A stretch of DNA of 64,000 nt from Salvelinus alpinus (GCF_045679555.1 NC_092091.1:11185918-11249917); one strand, 5' to 3'; shown: positions 24,059 through 45,967, numbered from the stretch's first letter. Notes: generated by a model from the sequence alone, not told the origin. Numbers and translations are program-made.

Positions 24059-27000
24059 TTTTTTTATGTATTTTACCAGGTAGGCTAGTTGAGAATAAGT
24101 TCTCATTTACAACTGCGACCTGGCCAAGATAAAGCGACACAGTTACACATGGAATAAACAAACATTCAGTCAATAACACAATAGAAGAAAGTGTATTTAC
24201 AGCGTGTGCAAATGAGGTAGGATAAGGGAGGTAAGGCAATAAATAGGCCATGGTGGCGAAATAATTACAATTTAGCAATTAAACACTGGAGTGATAGATG
24301 TGCAAGTAGAGATACTGAGATGCAAAGGAGCAAAAAAATAAATACAGTATGCGGATGAGGTAGTTGGATGGGCTATTTACATATGGACTATGTACAGGTG
24401 CAGTGATCTGTGAGCTGCTCTGACAGCTGGTGCTTAAAGTTAGTGAGGGATATATGGGTCTCCAGCTTCAGTGAATTTTGCAATTCGTTCCAGTCATTGG
24501 CAGCAGAGAACTGGAAGGAAAGGGGGCCAAAAGAGGAATTGGCTTTGGGGGTGACCAGTTATACATACCTGCTGGAGCGCTTGCTACGGGTGGGTGCTGC
24601 TATGGTGACCAGTGAGCTGAGATAAGGCGGGGCTATACCTAGCATAGACTTATAGATGACCTGGAGCCAGTGGGTTTAGCGACGAATATGAAGCGAGGGC
24701 CAGTCAACGAGAGCATACAGGTCGCAGTGGTGGGTAGTATATGGGGACTTTGGTGTTAAAAAGGATGGCACTGTGATAGACTACATCCAATTTGCTGAGT
24801 AGAGTGTTGGAGGCTATTTTGTAAATTACGTCGCCAAAGTCGAGGATCAGCAGGATAGTCAGTTTTACGAGGGAATGTTTGGCAGCATGAGTGAAGGATG
24901 CTTTGTTGCGAAATAGGAAGCCGATTCTACATTTAATGTTGGATTGGAGATGCTTAATGTGAGTCTGGAAGGAGAGTGTACAGTCTAACCAGACACCTAC
25001 GTATTTGTAGAAGTCCACATATTCTAAGTCAGACCCATCCAGAGTAGTGATGCTGGACAGGCGGGCAGGTGCTGGTAGCGATCAGTTGAAGAGCATGAAT
25101 TTAGTTTTACTTGCATTTAAGAGCAATTGGAGGCCACAGAAGGAGAGTTGTATGGCATGGAAGCTCGTCTGGAGGTTAGTTAACACAGTGTCCAAAGAGG
25201 GGCCAGAAGTATACAGAATGGTGTCGTCTGCGTAGGAGGTGGATCAAAGAATCACCAGCAGCAAGAGCGACATCATTGATGTCACGGTGGCGGTGGGGTT
25301 ATGGTATGGGCAAGGATAAGTTGTGGACAACGAACACAATTGCATTTTATTGATGGCAATTTTGTCCCGTGTGGCTCAGTTGGTAGAGCATGGCGCTTGC
25401 AACGCCAGGGTTGTGGGTTCATTCCCCACGGGGGGACCAGGATGAATATGGATGAATATGTATGAACCTTCCAATTTGTAAGTCGCTCTGGATAAGAGCG
25501 TCTGCTAAATGACTTAAATGTAAATGTAAATGTATACAGAGAAAAGAGTCGGCCCAAGAATTGAACCCTGTGGCACCCTCAGAGACTGCCAGAGGTCCGG
25601 ACAACAGACCCTCCGATTTGACACACTGAACTCTGAGTTGTAGTTAGTGAACCAGGCGAGGCAGTCATTTGAGAAACCAAGGCTGTCAAGTCTGCCGATA
25701 AGAATGTGGTGATAGACCTGGCTAAGGCTTTCGACTGTCAATGAATACAGCTGCACAGTATTGTCTCTTTATCGATGGAGGTTATGTAGGACCTTGAGCG
25801 TGGCTTCGGTGCCCCCGTGACCAGCTCGGAAACCAGATTGCATAGCGAAGAATGTACGGTGGGATTCGAAGTGGTCAGTAATCTGTTTGTTGACTTGGCT
25901 TTCGAAGACCTTAGAAGGCAGGGTAGGATAGATATAGGTCTGTAGCAGTTTGGGTCTAGAGTGTCTCCCCTTTGAAGATGGGGATGACCGTGGCCGCTTT
26001 CCAATCTTTGGGGATCTCAGACGATACAAAAGAGAAGTTGAACAGGCTAGTAATAGGGGTTGCATCAATTTCGGCAGATAATTTTAGAAAGAGCAAGTCC
26101 AGATTGTCTAGTCCTGCTGATTTGTAGGGGTCCAGATTTTTCCGCTCTTTCAGCACATCAGCTGTATGGATTTGGGTGAAGGAGAAGCTGGGGAGGCTTG
26201 GGAAAGTTGCTGTGGTGGGTGCAGGGCTGTTGACCAGGGTAGGGGTGGCCAGGTGGAAAGCATGGCAAGCCATAGAAAAATGCTTATTGAAAATCTCAAT
26301 TATCGTGGATTTATCAGTGGTGACAGTGTTTCCTGTCCTCAGTGCAGTGGGCAGCTGGGAGGAGGTGCTCTTATTCTCCATGGACTTTACAGTGTCACAG
26401 AACTTTTTGGAATTCGTTCTGCAGGATGCAAATTTGCTAGCCTTTGCTTTCCTAACTGCCTGTGTATATTGGTCCCCAACTTCCCTGAAAAGTTGCATAT
26501 CTCGGGGGCTATTCAATTCTAATGCCGTACGCCACAGGATGTTTTTGTGCTGGGCAGTCAGGTCTGGAGTGAACCAAGGGCTATATCTGTTCCTGGTTCT
26601 ACATTTTTTGAACGGGGCATGCTATTTAAGATTGTGAAGAAAGCACTTTTAAAGAATAACCAGGCATCTTCTACTGACGGAATGAGGTCAATATCCTTCC
26701 AGGATACCTGGGCCAGGTCGATTAGAAAGGCCTGCTCGCTGAAGTGTTTTAGGGAGCGTTTGACAGTGATGAGGGATGGTCGTTTGACCGCAGACCCATT
26801 ACGCACACAAGCAATGAGGTAGTGAACGCTGAGATCCTGGTTGAAGACAGCAGAGGTGTATTTGGAGGGCAGGTTGGTTAGGATGATATCTGTAACGATG
26901 CCTGTGTTTACGGATTTGGGGTTGTACCTGGTAGGTTCATTGATAATTTGTGTGAGATTGAGGGTATCAAGCTTAGATTGTAGGATGGCTGGGGTGTTAA

Positions 27001-27225
27001 ACGTGTCCCAGTTTAGGTCACCTAACAGCACGAGCTCTGAAGATAGATGGGGGCAATCAATTCACATAGTGTCCAGGGCACAGCTGGGGGCAGAAGGTGG
27101 TCTACAGCAAGCGGCAATGGTGAGAGACTTGTTTCTGGAAAGGTGGATTTTTAAAGTAGAAGCTCAAATTGTTTGGGCACAGACCTGGATAATAAGACAG
27201 AACTCTGCAGGCTATGGTAAAGAAC
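24059..27225 (-). mobile_element. LINE copy 2 (L2-like), 5'-truncated and mutated
   Basis: Endonuclease end: MLLGDLNWDTFNTPA at 27031. Middle region: 25956-26516 (YKSAGLDNLDLLFLKL, SSEIPKDWKAATVIPIFK). RT pieces: NCYRPISILPCL, VPQGSILGPTLFSVY and YKYVGVWLDCTLSFQTHI. Frameshifts and stops separate them, and a SINE is inserted at 25364-25532. The 3' tail lies at about 24060-24120. It abuts copy 1 head to tail. Confidence 0.87.
25364..25532 (+). mobile_element. HpaI-like SINE inside LINE copy 2
   Basis: GTCCCGTGTGGCTCAGTTGG, AGAGCATGGCGCTTGCAACG, a B-box-like GTGGGTTCATTCCCC, then GTAAGTCGCTCTGGATAAGA and a (TAAATG)n end. The B-box-like region has lost one base against the usual TTCGATTCCC. Confidence 0.88.
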
Positions 27226-30200
27226 ATTAGCCACTCGAGAGCACATTTGCCTGCCGGTCTATAAATGGCATCTCTGTAATCTAGCATGGGTAGGATGTTC
27301 ATCTGAATCAGGGTTAGTTTGGCAGCTGGGGTGAAAGAGGAGCGATTATGATGGAGGAAACCAAGTCTAGATTTAACTTTAGCCTGCAGCTTTGATATGT
27401 GCTGAGAGAAAGACAGTGTACCGTCTAGCCATACACCCAAGTACTTGTATGAGGTGACTACCTCAAGCTTTAAACCCTCAGAGGTAGTAATCACACCTGT
27501 GGGGAGAGGGGCATTCTTCTTACCAAACCGCATGACCTTTGTTTTGGAGGTGTTCAGAACAAGGTTAAGGGCAGAGAAAGCTTGTTGGACACTAAGAAAG
27601 CTTTGTTGTAGAGCATTTAACACAAAATCCAGAGGGGCCAGCTGAGTATAAGACTGTATCATCCGCATATGAATGGATGAGAGAGCTTTCTACTGCCTGA
27701 GCCATGTTGTTGATGTAAATTGTGAAGAGCGTAGGGCCTAGGATTGAGCCTTGGGGTACTCCCTTAGTGACAGGCAGTGGCTGAGACAGACGATTTTCTG
27801 ACTTTATACACTGTACTCTTTGAGAGAGGTAGGTAGCAAAACAGGCCAAAGACCCCTCAGAGACACCAATACTCCTTAGCCGGCCCACAAGAATGGAATG
27901 GTCTACCGTATCAAAAGCTTTGGCCAAGTCAATAAAAATAGCAGCACAACATTGCTTAGAATCAAGGGCAATGGTGACATCATTGAGTACCTTTAAGGTT
28001 GCAGTGACACATCCATAACCTGAGCGGAAACCAGATTGCATACCAGAGAGAATACTATAGACATCAAGACATTTTCCAACACTTTTGATAAACAGGGCAA
28101 AATAGAAATAGGCCTATAACAGCTAGGATCAGCTTGATTGCCCCCTTTAAATAAAGGACAAACCGTGGCTGCCTTCCAAGCAATGGGAACCTCCCCTGAA
28201 AGGAGACAGGTTAAAAAGGTCAGAGATAGGCTTGGCAATGATAGGGGCAGCAACCTTAAAGAAGAATGGGTCTAAACCATCTGACCCAGATATTTTTGGG
28301 GGGGTCAAATTCCAGGAGCTCCTTTAGCACCTCGGACTCAGTTACTGCCTGCAGGGAGAAACTTTGTTGCGGGGCAGTGGAAAAAGAGGTAGAAGCATCG
28401 GGGATAGTCGCATTAGAAAGGGTGGGAGATGAGGAAATGTTGGATGGCAAGGAGGCATGGCTGAGTCAAATAGGAATCCTGACTTAATGAAGTGGTGATT
28501 AAAGAGCTCAGCCATGTGCTTCTTGTCAGTAACAACCACATCATCAACTTTAAGGGACATGGGCAGCTGTGAGGAGGAGGGTTTATTCTCCAGGTCTTTA
28601 ACTGTTTTCCAGAACTTCTTGGTGTTAGATCCACAGAGAGAGAACTGCTCCTTAAAGTAACTAACTTTGGCCTTCTGGATAGCTTGAATGAACTTATTTC
28701 TAAATTGCCTGAACGAGAGCCAGTCAGCCTGAGTATGCGTGTGCCAAGCCTTTCGCCAAATGCAATTCTTGAGGTGGAGTAACTCTGCAAGATCACGGTC
28801 GAACCAGGAGCTGAACCTGTTTTTAAGAAAGTCCAAGCGTCTTCGACAGAGGGGATCAAGCTGATTCTATACCATGTTACAGAGGCCTGTTTTTTAGCAA
28901 GCGTCTATGACAAATCAGGACAGGTCGTTTCACTGAGCAGCCATTACGAACACAGACTGTAAAACAGTGATCGCTAAGGTCATTACAGAAAACACCAGAC
29001 TGATACCTATCAGGATTATTTGTGAGGATAACGTTGAGGAGAGTAGCCTTTTCTGGGTGTTTGGAGTCATACCTTGTGGAATTGGCAATAATCTGAGAAA
29101 GATTTAGGGAGTCCCGTTGCTTTAGGACTTGGTCAGGTGGTTTAAGCATGTCCCAGTTTAGGTCACCTAGCAGGACACATTCAGACTTAGTGTAAGGGGC
29201 CAGGAGAGAGCTTAGGGCAGATAGGGTATAGGCTAGTGCTGATGGAGGACGATAGCTCTTTGTTGACTGCTGCTGGGTGCTATTTGAGAGTTTAATACTT
29301 AACCAGTAAATCACATTGTTTGGGGACAGACTTGGTGGAGACAACGGAGCACTGAAGGTGATCCTTGGTAAAGATTGCCACTCGCCCACCTTTGGAAGAT
29401 CCGTTTCGCCAAAAAAAGGTTATAACCAGAAAGGTTAACATCAGTATTCAAAACACTCTTCCTTAACCACGTCTCAGTAATCACCAACACATCTGGATTG
29501 GAGCTGTGAACCCACACTTTCAGTTGATCCATTTTAGGTAATAAGATTCTAGTGTTAACGTGCAAAAAACCCAGGCTTTTACGAGAGCAGAAATCAGTGA
29601 AGCAGATATCAGAGCACAAGTCAGAATTGGTGCTAGCAACTGTAGATGGGCCAGGGTGTACATGCACATTTCCAGATATCATCAACATTAAGGCACGGCA
29701 TATCTGCAGTGCTGATCTATGACATCTGAATGTGCATCAGATGGCAACAAGATCATATTGTTCCGTAATTTCATCAGGTAACATGAATACAAAGCCGGCG
29801 AGAGGTGGTTAGAATAGGATGGGAGGCCAAAAGTCTGTGTAACCAATAGAGAGTCAGAGTCCCTAGTGTGGGAAGAAACATAGTCTGTCCCACGATTGGG
29901 TAAAGAAAGTTCGTAGTCAACAAAGCATGCAGGAGTCATGATGCAAATAGCGAAATGCACAAGAAAAATATTTAATATATAACAAGGGTGTAGCCATTGT
30001 AAATTCAGACTCACTCGCCCCAACAGTGGGAGGGGTGTGGGGGGGGGGCTGTAACAGACAGGGGGAGACAACCAGGGCAGACGGTGAACAGATCTCCAGG
30101 TGGAATCCAAGCAGCAGTGCAGCAGGCAACGGAAGTAGGTGTCACACCCACTTGAGAGAAGCTTTTATTTTTGGAGGCATATTTCTTGTAGAAAATGCCG

Positions 30201-30260
30201 GCCTCTGGGTTTGGAAGCTTGGTATTTGTTGAGCGCAAAGGCTTCGACACCTCTCGCTTC
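27226..30260 (-). mobile_element. LINE copy 1 (L2-like), 3'-truncated
   Basis: Order on the minus strand: a 5' region to about 29690; endonuclease (NVHVHPGPS, LGFLHVNTRILLPKMDQLK, VLVITETWL, VLLGDLNWD, LSDHCFTVCVRNG); a linker (KAKVSYFKEQFS, NTKKFWKTVKDLENK); RT (SCYRPISILPCLSKVLE, FIDLAKAFDTVDHSILV, VPQGSILGPTLF, SYADDTVLYS, YKYLGVWLDGTLSF). Catalytic YADD is present. Several frameshifts make it inactive. It stops after DAIYRPAGKCALEW, where copy 2 endonuclease sequence begins. Confidence 0.88.
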
Positions 30261-30658
30261 ACAAGTCAGTGCTAATTGAAGTTGTATCTCTTTGTCCTAG
30301 CAGGCTTGGTAGCTTTCAGTCCTTATAAAAGTAAAATATATCATTGTAATGTATTTTTCTTCTTGGCTTTTGAAAGTAAAAAATAGCTTCAGACTAAGCA
30401 TTACTCACTCGGTTCCAGGTTGGATGGTGTTTTCAGGTTTCTGTTTGTTTCCCAGAACATTTGCTGTATAGTTTGGGAATAATAATCCTTGGGTGTAAGA
30501 CCGTCCAGGTAATACCGTCCAAAATCAGGTTGTAGGTTTGGAGTTTTGATTTGGAGTGAAGGTTATGTTGTTTAGTTAAATCCTTTGACGTATTGTTGAT
30601 TTCTCCATTTTAAATTTAACAAAAATGCACTGGATTGGTTGAAAATTGATACAAAATT
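30261..30658. other. Intergenic, no gene seen
   Basis: AT-rich, no recognised content. Confidence 0.35.
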
Positions 30659-30957
30659 TACTGAGTTTACAAAATATTAAGAACACCTTCCTAATATTGA
30701 TTGCACCTGGCACCTACTACCCCATTCATAGACACTGAAATATTTTGTCTTGGCCATTCACCCTCTGAATGGCACACATACACAATCCATATTTCAATTG
30801 TCTCAAGGCTTAAAAATCCTTCTTCAACCTGTCTCCACCCCTTCATCTACACTGATTGAAGTGGATTTAACAAGTGACATCAATAAGGGATCATAGCTTT
30901 CACCTGGTCAGTCTGTCATGGAAACAGGTGTTCTTAATGTTTTGTCTACTCAGTGTA
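30659..30957. mobile_element. Tc1/mariner-type MITE
   Basis: Inverted ends TACTGAGTTTACAAAATATT..AAGAACACC and GGTGTTCTTAATGTTTTGTC..TACTCAGTGTA flank about 240 bp with no ORF. Confidence 0.85.
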
Positions 30958-31340
30958 TATCATGCACAATTTTGACAAGGTGGAAGATATATTGAATGTA
31001 TACTGTTTTTCACATATTTGTTCATTGGTTTTCCAATATGTTGATGCCATTAAGAATAAAAATATAAACTTGTTTTACTCCATTGTTTGTAAACAATATA
31101 ACTGTACAAATAAATTGTTGGTCGCATAAATAATGATTAAATGTCATAAGACATGTAAATATGAAATAGAAAAACCGAATGGACACCCCTTTGTTAATAA
31201 GTATTGGCATTAATTCACTTAACGAGGCATGGAATAATAAATGTCTTTTGAATGTTTGAAATATCAGGTGATTTGAGTCATGCTGCTTCAGTAGAGAAAT
31301 AAATACAAATAGCTCTTGAATGTTGTAAAAAGAAATGGTG
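30958..31340. other. Intergenic, no gene seen
   Basis: AT-rich, no recognised content. Confidence 0.35.
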
Positions 31341-31573
31341 TGTAACCGATGTGAAATGGCTAGCTAGTTAGTGGTGGTGCGCGCTAATAGCGTTTCAATC
31401 GGTGACGTCACTCGCTCTGAGACCTTGAAGTAGTTGTTCCCCTTGCTCTACAAGGGCTGTGGCTTTTGTGGAGCGATGGGTAACGATGGGTGTGTGTGTC
31501 AGTTGATGTGTGCAGAGGGTCCCTGGTTCGAGCCCAGGTAGGGGCGAGGAGAGGGACGGAAGCTATACTGTAA
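31341..31573 (+). mobile_element. Non-autonomous element with TGTAAC ends, copy 1
   Basis: Starts TGTAACCGATGTGAAATGGC and carries GGTGGTGCGCGCTAATAGCG and a tRNA-like CCCTGGTTCGAGCCC. It ends at CTGTAACA rather than the expected GTTACA. About 90 percent similar to 36513-36752 by eye. Confidence 0.7.
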
Positions 31574-31624
31574 CATGTGTAAATACTTGAGTGATGGTGG
31601 CCTCTTACAATCAAGGCCAGTTTC

Positions 31625-31735
31625 CTGGAAACAAGCCTATACCAGGACCAAAACATCCTTTCAGTAGCTCTGTTGAGCATGCATTTCAGTCCAGGAGTAA
31701 GCTTACGCTGCGTCCAGGAAACAGGCCCGTTAAAC
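31625..31735. mobile_element. Small palindromic repeat
   Basis: GTTTCCTGGAAACAAGCCTA at one end and GTCCAGGAAACAGGCCCG at the other form imperfect inverted arms: a MITE-like dispersed repeat. Confidence 0.6.
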
Positions 31736-31754
31736 ATTTATAGAATGGGTCCAG

Positions 31755-31975
31755 TGTTATTTAATTTATCCTTTAACTAGGCAAGTCAGTTAAATTCTTA
31801 TTTACAATGACAGCCTACCCCGGCCAAACCCTAACCTGGACAACGCTGGGACAATTGTGTGCCCCCCTATGCGACTCCCAATCACGGCCGGTTGATACAG
31901 CCTGGAATCGAACCAGGGTCTTTAGTGACGCCTCTAGCATAGATGCAGTGCCTTAGACCGCTGCACCAATCAGGA
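31755..31975 (-). mobile_element. tRNA-derived SINE (second type)
   Basis: Minus strand: GCAGCGGTCTAAGGCACTGC, B-box region CCTGGTTCGATTCCAGG, GGCCGTGATTGGGAG, and a tail with GTAAATAAGAATTTAACTGA. Same family as 22330-22545. Confidence 0.87.
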
Positions 31976-32105
31976 AGAATATGGTTTAGAAATACCAGAT
32001 ATTTTTCTTTAGATCACAAGCCCCCCCCAAAGAAAATCCTCAAGGAATTCAGAAACGAGCCACATTTCATAAATTCAAACAAAACATATTGGTTTTGTGG
32101 GCCTT

Positions 32106-32111
32106 TTTATT
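32106..32111 (-). terminator. pdia3 polyadenylation signal (AATAAA)
   Basis: AATAAA on the minus strand, 355 nt after the pdia3 stop codon. It is the first canonical hexamer seen downstream in this copy. Confidence 0.55.
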
Positions 32112-32465
32112 TCACAATCCTTTCAAATGTACAAAAACAAAGACATCGTACAAAATAAAAGGAATTCACCATAACTCCCCTCTTCCAGAAATAATAAACT
32201 AATAGATGACCGGAAATTGGTATTGTACCAAAGTGCATCAGAGGTACAGACAGACCAGGGGAAATAATCTCAATTTCATTGAGACAAAAAAAAAAAAAAA
32301 TATTCAGGCAGGCCCTGGACACCACCGCCACTTTCCACAGTGTTCGCAGAGCGGCAGGACCCTCATCTCAACTGGGCTCTGAGCATTCTGTAGTTCACTA
32401 AAGATTGGAATATAATTTAGTTGTCAGTGTTTTCCCTCCTCGGAATGTTGGCGCCAGTTGAGCTT

Positions 32466-40151
<7,686 letters not shown>

Positions 40152-40614
40152 TGTAAAACGCGCCAACGTCTTCAAGCCTGCAAAAAGAGGAGCAATTTGA
40201 AATGTAAAGCTTGTTTTTAATGGGAAAACCTCCTAATGTACAAGGCTTTCTCGCTAGGCCCAATGTTGGAGGCACTGTTCGAAAGAGAACGGGCTTTAGT
40301 GGTGAGGATATGTATTACCGGGGCTTCTCAAAGGAACCCAAGTGTGGCATCTTACCATTGGAGTTTGAACAGCGTCATACTGTCTTAATCAGCCAATAAG
40401 AGTCCGGCACACATTATTTCCTTGTTCACGACCAATCTCCATTCATCTCCTTGGCTTTGTCGTGAATAATTGCATTGAAGATATCATACTGATATTGATC
40501 ACTTAGCTCAATTCATCAAAATACAGTAAAACAAACGTTATTTGTTTGAAAAATAACATACAATCACAGATATTAAAATAGTCTTTATTATTATATTAAT
40601 TGCCTATTCATATC
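40152..40614. promoter_or_regulatory. pdia3 5' flank (presumed promoter)
   Basis: This is the region directly upstream of the pdia3 start codon. On the minus strand I see an ATTGGCTGA (inverted CCAAT) box at about 40390. I looked for an ER-stress element (CCAAT-N9-CCACG) and found only a weak partial match. The transcription start is not defined. Confidence 0.35.
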
Positions 40615-43385
40615 TGTTCATGACAGTCTATGACTTGGGTGACTTGAGTGTGACAATTTTATGGGCTTTCCTCTGACACCACCTATTATATAGGTCCTGG
40701 ATTGCAGGAAGCTTGGCACCAGTGATGTACTGGGCCAAACGCACTACCCTCTGTAGCGCCTAGCGGTCAGATGCCGAGCAGTTGCCATACCAGGCGGTGA
40801 TGCAACCGGTTAGGATGCTCTCGAGGATCTGGGGACCCATGCCAAATCTTTTCAGTCTCCTGAGGGGGAAAAGGTTTTGTCGTGCCCTCTTCACAGCTGT
40901 CTTGGTGTGTTTGGACCATGATAGATCGTTGGTGATGTGGACACCAAGAAATGTGAAACTCTCGACCCGCTCCACTACAGCGCCGTTGATGTTACTGGGG
41001 GCCTGTTCGGCCTGCCTTTTCCTGTAGTCCACGATCAGCTTCTTTGTCTAGCTCACGTTGAGGGAGAGGTTGTTGTCCTATCACCACACGGCCAGTTCTC
41101 TGACCTCCTCCCTATAGGCTGTCTCATTGTTGTCGGTGATCAGGCCTACCACTGTTGTGTCGTCAGCAAACTTAATGATGGTGTTGGAGTCGTGTTTGGC
41201 CATGCAGTCATGGGTGAACAGGGAGTAGAGGAGGGGACTAAAAACACACCCCTGAGGGGCCCCAGTGTGTTTAGGATCAGCGTGACAGACGAGTTATTGC
41301 CTACCCTTACCAACTGGGGACGGCCCGTCAGGAAGTCCAGGATCCAGTTGCAGGTGTTTAGTCCCAGAGTCCTTAGCTTAGTGATGAGCTTTGTGGGCAC
41401 TGTGGTGTTGAACGCTGAGCTGTAGTCAATGAACAGCATTTTCACATAGGTATTATTTTTGTCCAGGTGCGAAAGGGCAGTGTGGAGTGCGATTGAGATT
41501 GTCATCTGTGGATCTGTTCGGGCGGTATGCGAATTGGAGTGGGTCTAGGGTGTCCGGGAGGATGCTGTTGATGTGAGCCATGACCAGCCTTTCAAAGCAC
41601 TTCATGGCTATCGACGTGAGTGCTACGGGGCGGTAATAATTTAGGCAGGTTACCTTCGCTTCCTTGGGCACATGGACTATGGTGGTCTGCTTGAAACGTA
41701 GGTATTACAGACTCAGTCAGGGAGAAGTTGAAAATGTCAGTGAAGACAGTTGCCAGTTGGTCCGCGCATGCTTTGAGTACACGTCCTGGTAATCCATCTG
41801 GCCCCGCGGCTTTGTGAATGTTGACCTGTTTAAAGGTCTTGCTCACATCGGCTACCGAGAGCGTTATCACACAGTCATCCAGAACAGCTGGTGCTCTCGT
41901 GCATGCTTTAGTGTTGCTTCCCTCGAAGCGAGCATCAAAAGAATTTAGCTCGTCTGGTAGGCTTCCGTCACTCGGCAGCTTGCGTCTGGGTTTTCCTTTG
42001 TATTTCGTAATAGTTTTCAAGCCCTGCCACATCCGACGAGCGTCAGAGCTGGTGTAGTAGGATTCAATCTTAATCCTGTATTGACGCTTTGCTTGTTTGA
42101 TGGTTCGTCTGAGGGCATAGCGGAATTTCTTATAGGCGTCCGGATTAGTGTCCTTCTCCTTGAAAGTGTCAGCTCTAGCTTTTAGCTCAATGTGGATGTT
42201 GCCTGTAATCCATGGCTTCTGGTTGGGATATGTACGTATGGTCATATCCCAACCACGGAACATATTTCAGTCTGTAGTAGCAAAACAGTCCTGTAGCGTA
42301 GCATCCGCGTCATCTGACCACTTCCGTATTGAGCGAGTCTCTGGTACTTCCTGCTTTAGTTTTTGCTTGTAAGCAGGAATCAGGAGGATATAATTATGTT
42401 CAGATTTGCCAAATGGAGGGGCGAGGGAGAGCTTTGTATGCATCTCTGTGTGTGGAGTAAAGGTGGTCTAGAGTTTTTTTCCCCTCTGGTTGCACATGTG
42501 ACATGCTGGGAAATTTTTGGTTAAACTGATTTAAGTTTGCCTGCATTAAAGTCCCGGGCCACTAGGAGCGCCACTTCTGGGTGAGCATTTTCTTGTTTGC
42601 TTATGGCCTTATAGAGTTGGTTGAGTGCGGTCTTAGTGCCAGCATCCGTCTGTGGTGGTAAATAGACGGCTAGGAATAATATAGATGAGAACTCTCTTGG
42701 TAGAGAGTGTGGTCTACAGCTTATCATAAGGTACTCTACCTCAGGCGAGCAATACCTCGAGACTTCTTTAATATTAGATATCGCGCACCAGCTGTTATTT
42801 TCCAAAGACACACACCCCCACCCCTCGTCTTACCAGAGGTAGCGTCTCTGTTCTGCCGATTCATGGAAAATCCCACCAGCTCTATATTATCCGTATCGTC
42901 GTTCAGCCACGACTCAGTGAAACATAAGATATTACAGTTCTTAATGTCCCGTTGGTAGGATAATTGTAATCGTAGGTCATCAATTTTATTTTCCAATGAT
43001 TGCATGTTAGCAAGTAGAATTGATGGCAGTGGGAGTTTACTCGCTCGCCTACGGATTCTCAAAAGGCAGCCCAATCTGCGTCCTCTTTTCCTCCGTCTTT
43101 TCTTCACGCAAATGACATGGATCTGGGCCAGTTTCCGGGAGAGCAGTATATCTTTCTCATTGGACTTGTTAAAGGAAAAAGCTTCTTTCAGTTCGTGGTG
43201 AGTAATCCCAGTTCTGATGTCCAGAAGTTATTTTCGGTCATAAGAGACGGTAGCAGCAACATTATGTACAAAATAAGTAAAAAAATAAGTTACAAACAAC
43301 GCAAAAAAAAGAACAAAATAGCACAATTGGTTACGGGATTGTAAAACGTCAGTCATCCTCTCCGGGCGCCATTTTAACTTGATGT
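40615..43385 (-). mobile_element. Rex1-like LINE, near full length, mutated
   Basis: Minus-strand order: a basic N-terminal stretch (KKRRRKRGRRLGC); endonuclease (ILLANMQSLENKIDDLRLQL, ILCFTESWLNDD); a linker ([51 protein letters not shown]); RT ([52 protein letters not shown] near 41160); and a C-terminus ([33 protein letters not shown]). Frameshifts and deletions inactivate it. The same family supplied the fragment in the rlbp1 intron. The name Rex1-like rests on remembered motifs. Confidence 0.85.
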
Positions 43386-44622
<1,237 letters not shown>

Positions 44623-44829
44623 ATAATTCTTCAGGTAAAATATTTACAAATATCATTGCCATCATTCTGAATACCATTGTATTGGAGATACAAGCAGGTA
44701 ACACATATCAAAGTTTCTCTCACCTATTATGTAATGCATATTACCACAGTCGAGTCCATCTGCAGCTCTTGTAAAAAACAAACAGATGAACATTGACTAG
44801 AATTTTCAATGACATAAGATTTTTGCACT

Positions 44830-44957
44830 ACATTTAGTAGACACACTTGTCCAGAGCGACTTACAGTAGTGAGTGCATGGTGCTGGTACCCTGTAGGAAT
44901 CGAACCCACAGCCCTGGTGATGCAAATGTCATACTCTACCAACTGAGCTACACGGGA
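44830..44957 (-). mobile_element. HpaI-like SINE
   Basis: Minus strand: TCCCGTGTAGCTCAGTTGGT, AGAGTATGACATTTGCATCA, GGGCTGTGGGTTCGATTCCT, then TAAGTCGCTCTGGACAAGTG. Confidence 0.85.
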
Positions 44958-45414
44958 CCTAGCTTGAATGCCGACTGCATTTCAAAATTCTTACTGTATT
45001 TATCTCACTCTCTAAATCAGTTTCATTTTTACAACATATTTTGTCACAACTTTCAGTAGCCTGTTTGCCAGGTCTGCAGATGATCTGTCATCGCTTTAGC
45101 TTGGTTGTTGCTCTCTGGACTAGAAGTAGATCTGGCAACCTGACTATTCTTTCTGCCCCAAAGGTGTTTGACAACATGGATCCTAAGCTGGAGATCCAGA
45201 AGCTGGTTCTGGACATGTTGGACTGGATCATCCTGGCACTCTTCTTAGTAGAGATCTTCCTGCAGTGGGGTAGACAACATCTGATACGTCTGGAAAAGCA
45301 CCTGGAATATCTTAGATTTTTACTGAGAGTCAAACCAAGAAATAATTAAATAACGAGTTCTCTGTCAATGTACTGTAAACTGCATGTGAGGTAAATAGAT
45401 ACAGTAGATACACA

Positions 45415-45936
45415 CAGTGGTGGAAAAAGTACCCAATTGTCATACTTGAGTTAAAGTAAAGTTACTTAAGTCTAAAAGTATTTGGTTTTAAATATACTTA
45501 AGTATCAAAAGTAAATGTAAATGCAAAAATATACTTATGTAGCAAAGTAAAAGTATAAATCATTTCAAATTCCTTATATTAAGCCAAATAGAAGCCATCA
45601 TTTTCTTGTTTTTTAAATGTATGGATAGCCAGGGGCACACTCCACCACCATTTACAAACGAAGCATGTGTGTTTAATGAGTCCACCAGATCAGAGGCAGT
45701 AGTAATGACCAGGGATTTTCTCTTGATAAGTGTGTGAAGTGGACAATTTTGTCCTAAGCATTCAAAATGTAATGAGTACTTTTGGGTGTCAGGTAAAATT
45801 GATGGAGTAAAAACAACATTATTTTCTTTAGGACTATAGTGAAGTAAAGCCTGTCAAATATATAAATAGTAAAGTAAAGATACCCAAAAAACTACTTAAG
45901 TAGTACTTTCAAGTACTTAAGTACTTTACACCACTG
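45415..45936. mobile_element. hAT-type MITE
   Basis: Ends CAGTGGTGGAAAAAGTAC and AGTACTTTACACCACTG are inverted and flanked by near-identical octamers (GATACACA, AATACACA), suggesting an 8-bp target duplication. No ORF. It lies in the catsper2 relic. Confidence 0.82.
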
Positions 45937-45967
45937 AATACACATAAATAAATACATACAAACCACA

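Noticed and set aside
26166..26822. Plus-strand frames of 90-150 codons over the LINE
   Set aside because: They are antisense to recognisable LINE protein on the minus strand.
40370..40420. ER-stress element in the pdia3 promoter
   Set aside because: A CCAAT box is present, but the sequence nine bases on is GCACA rather than CCACG.
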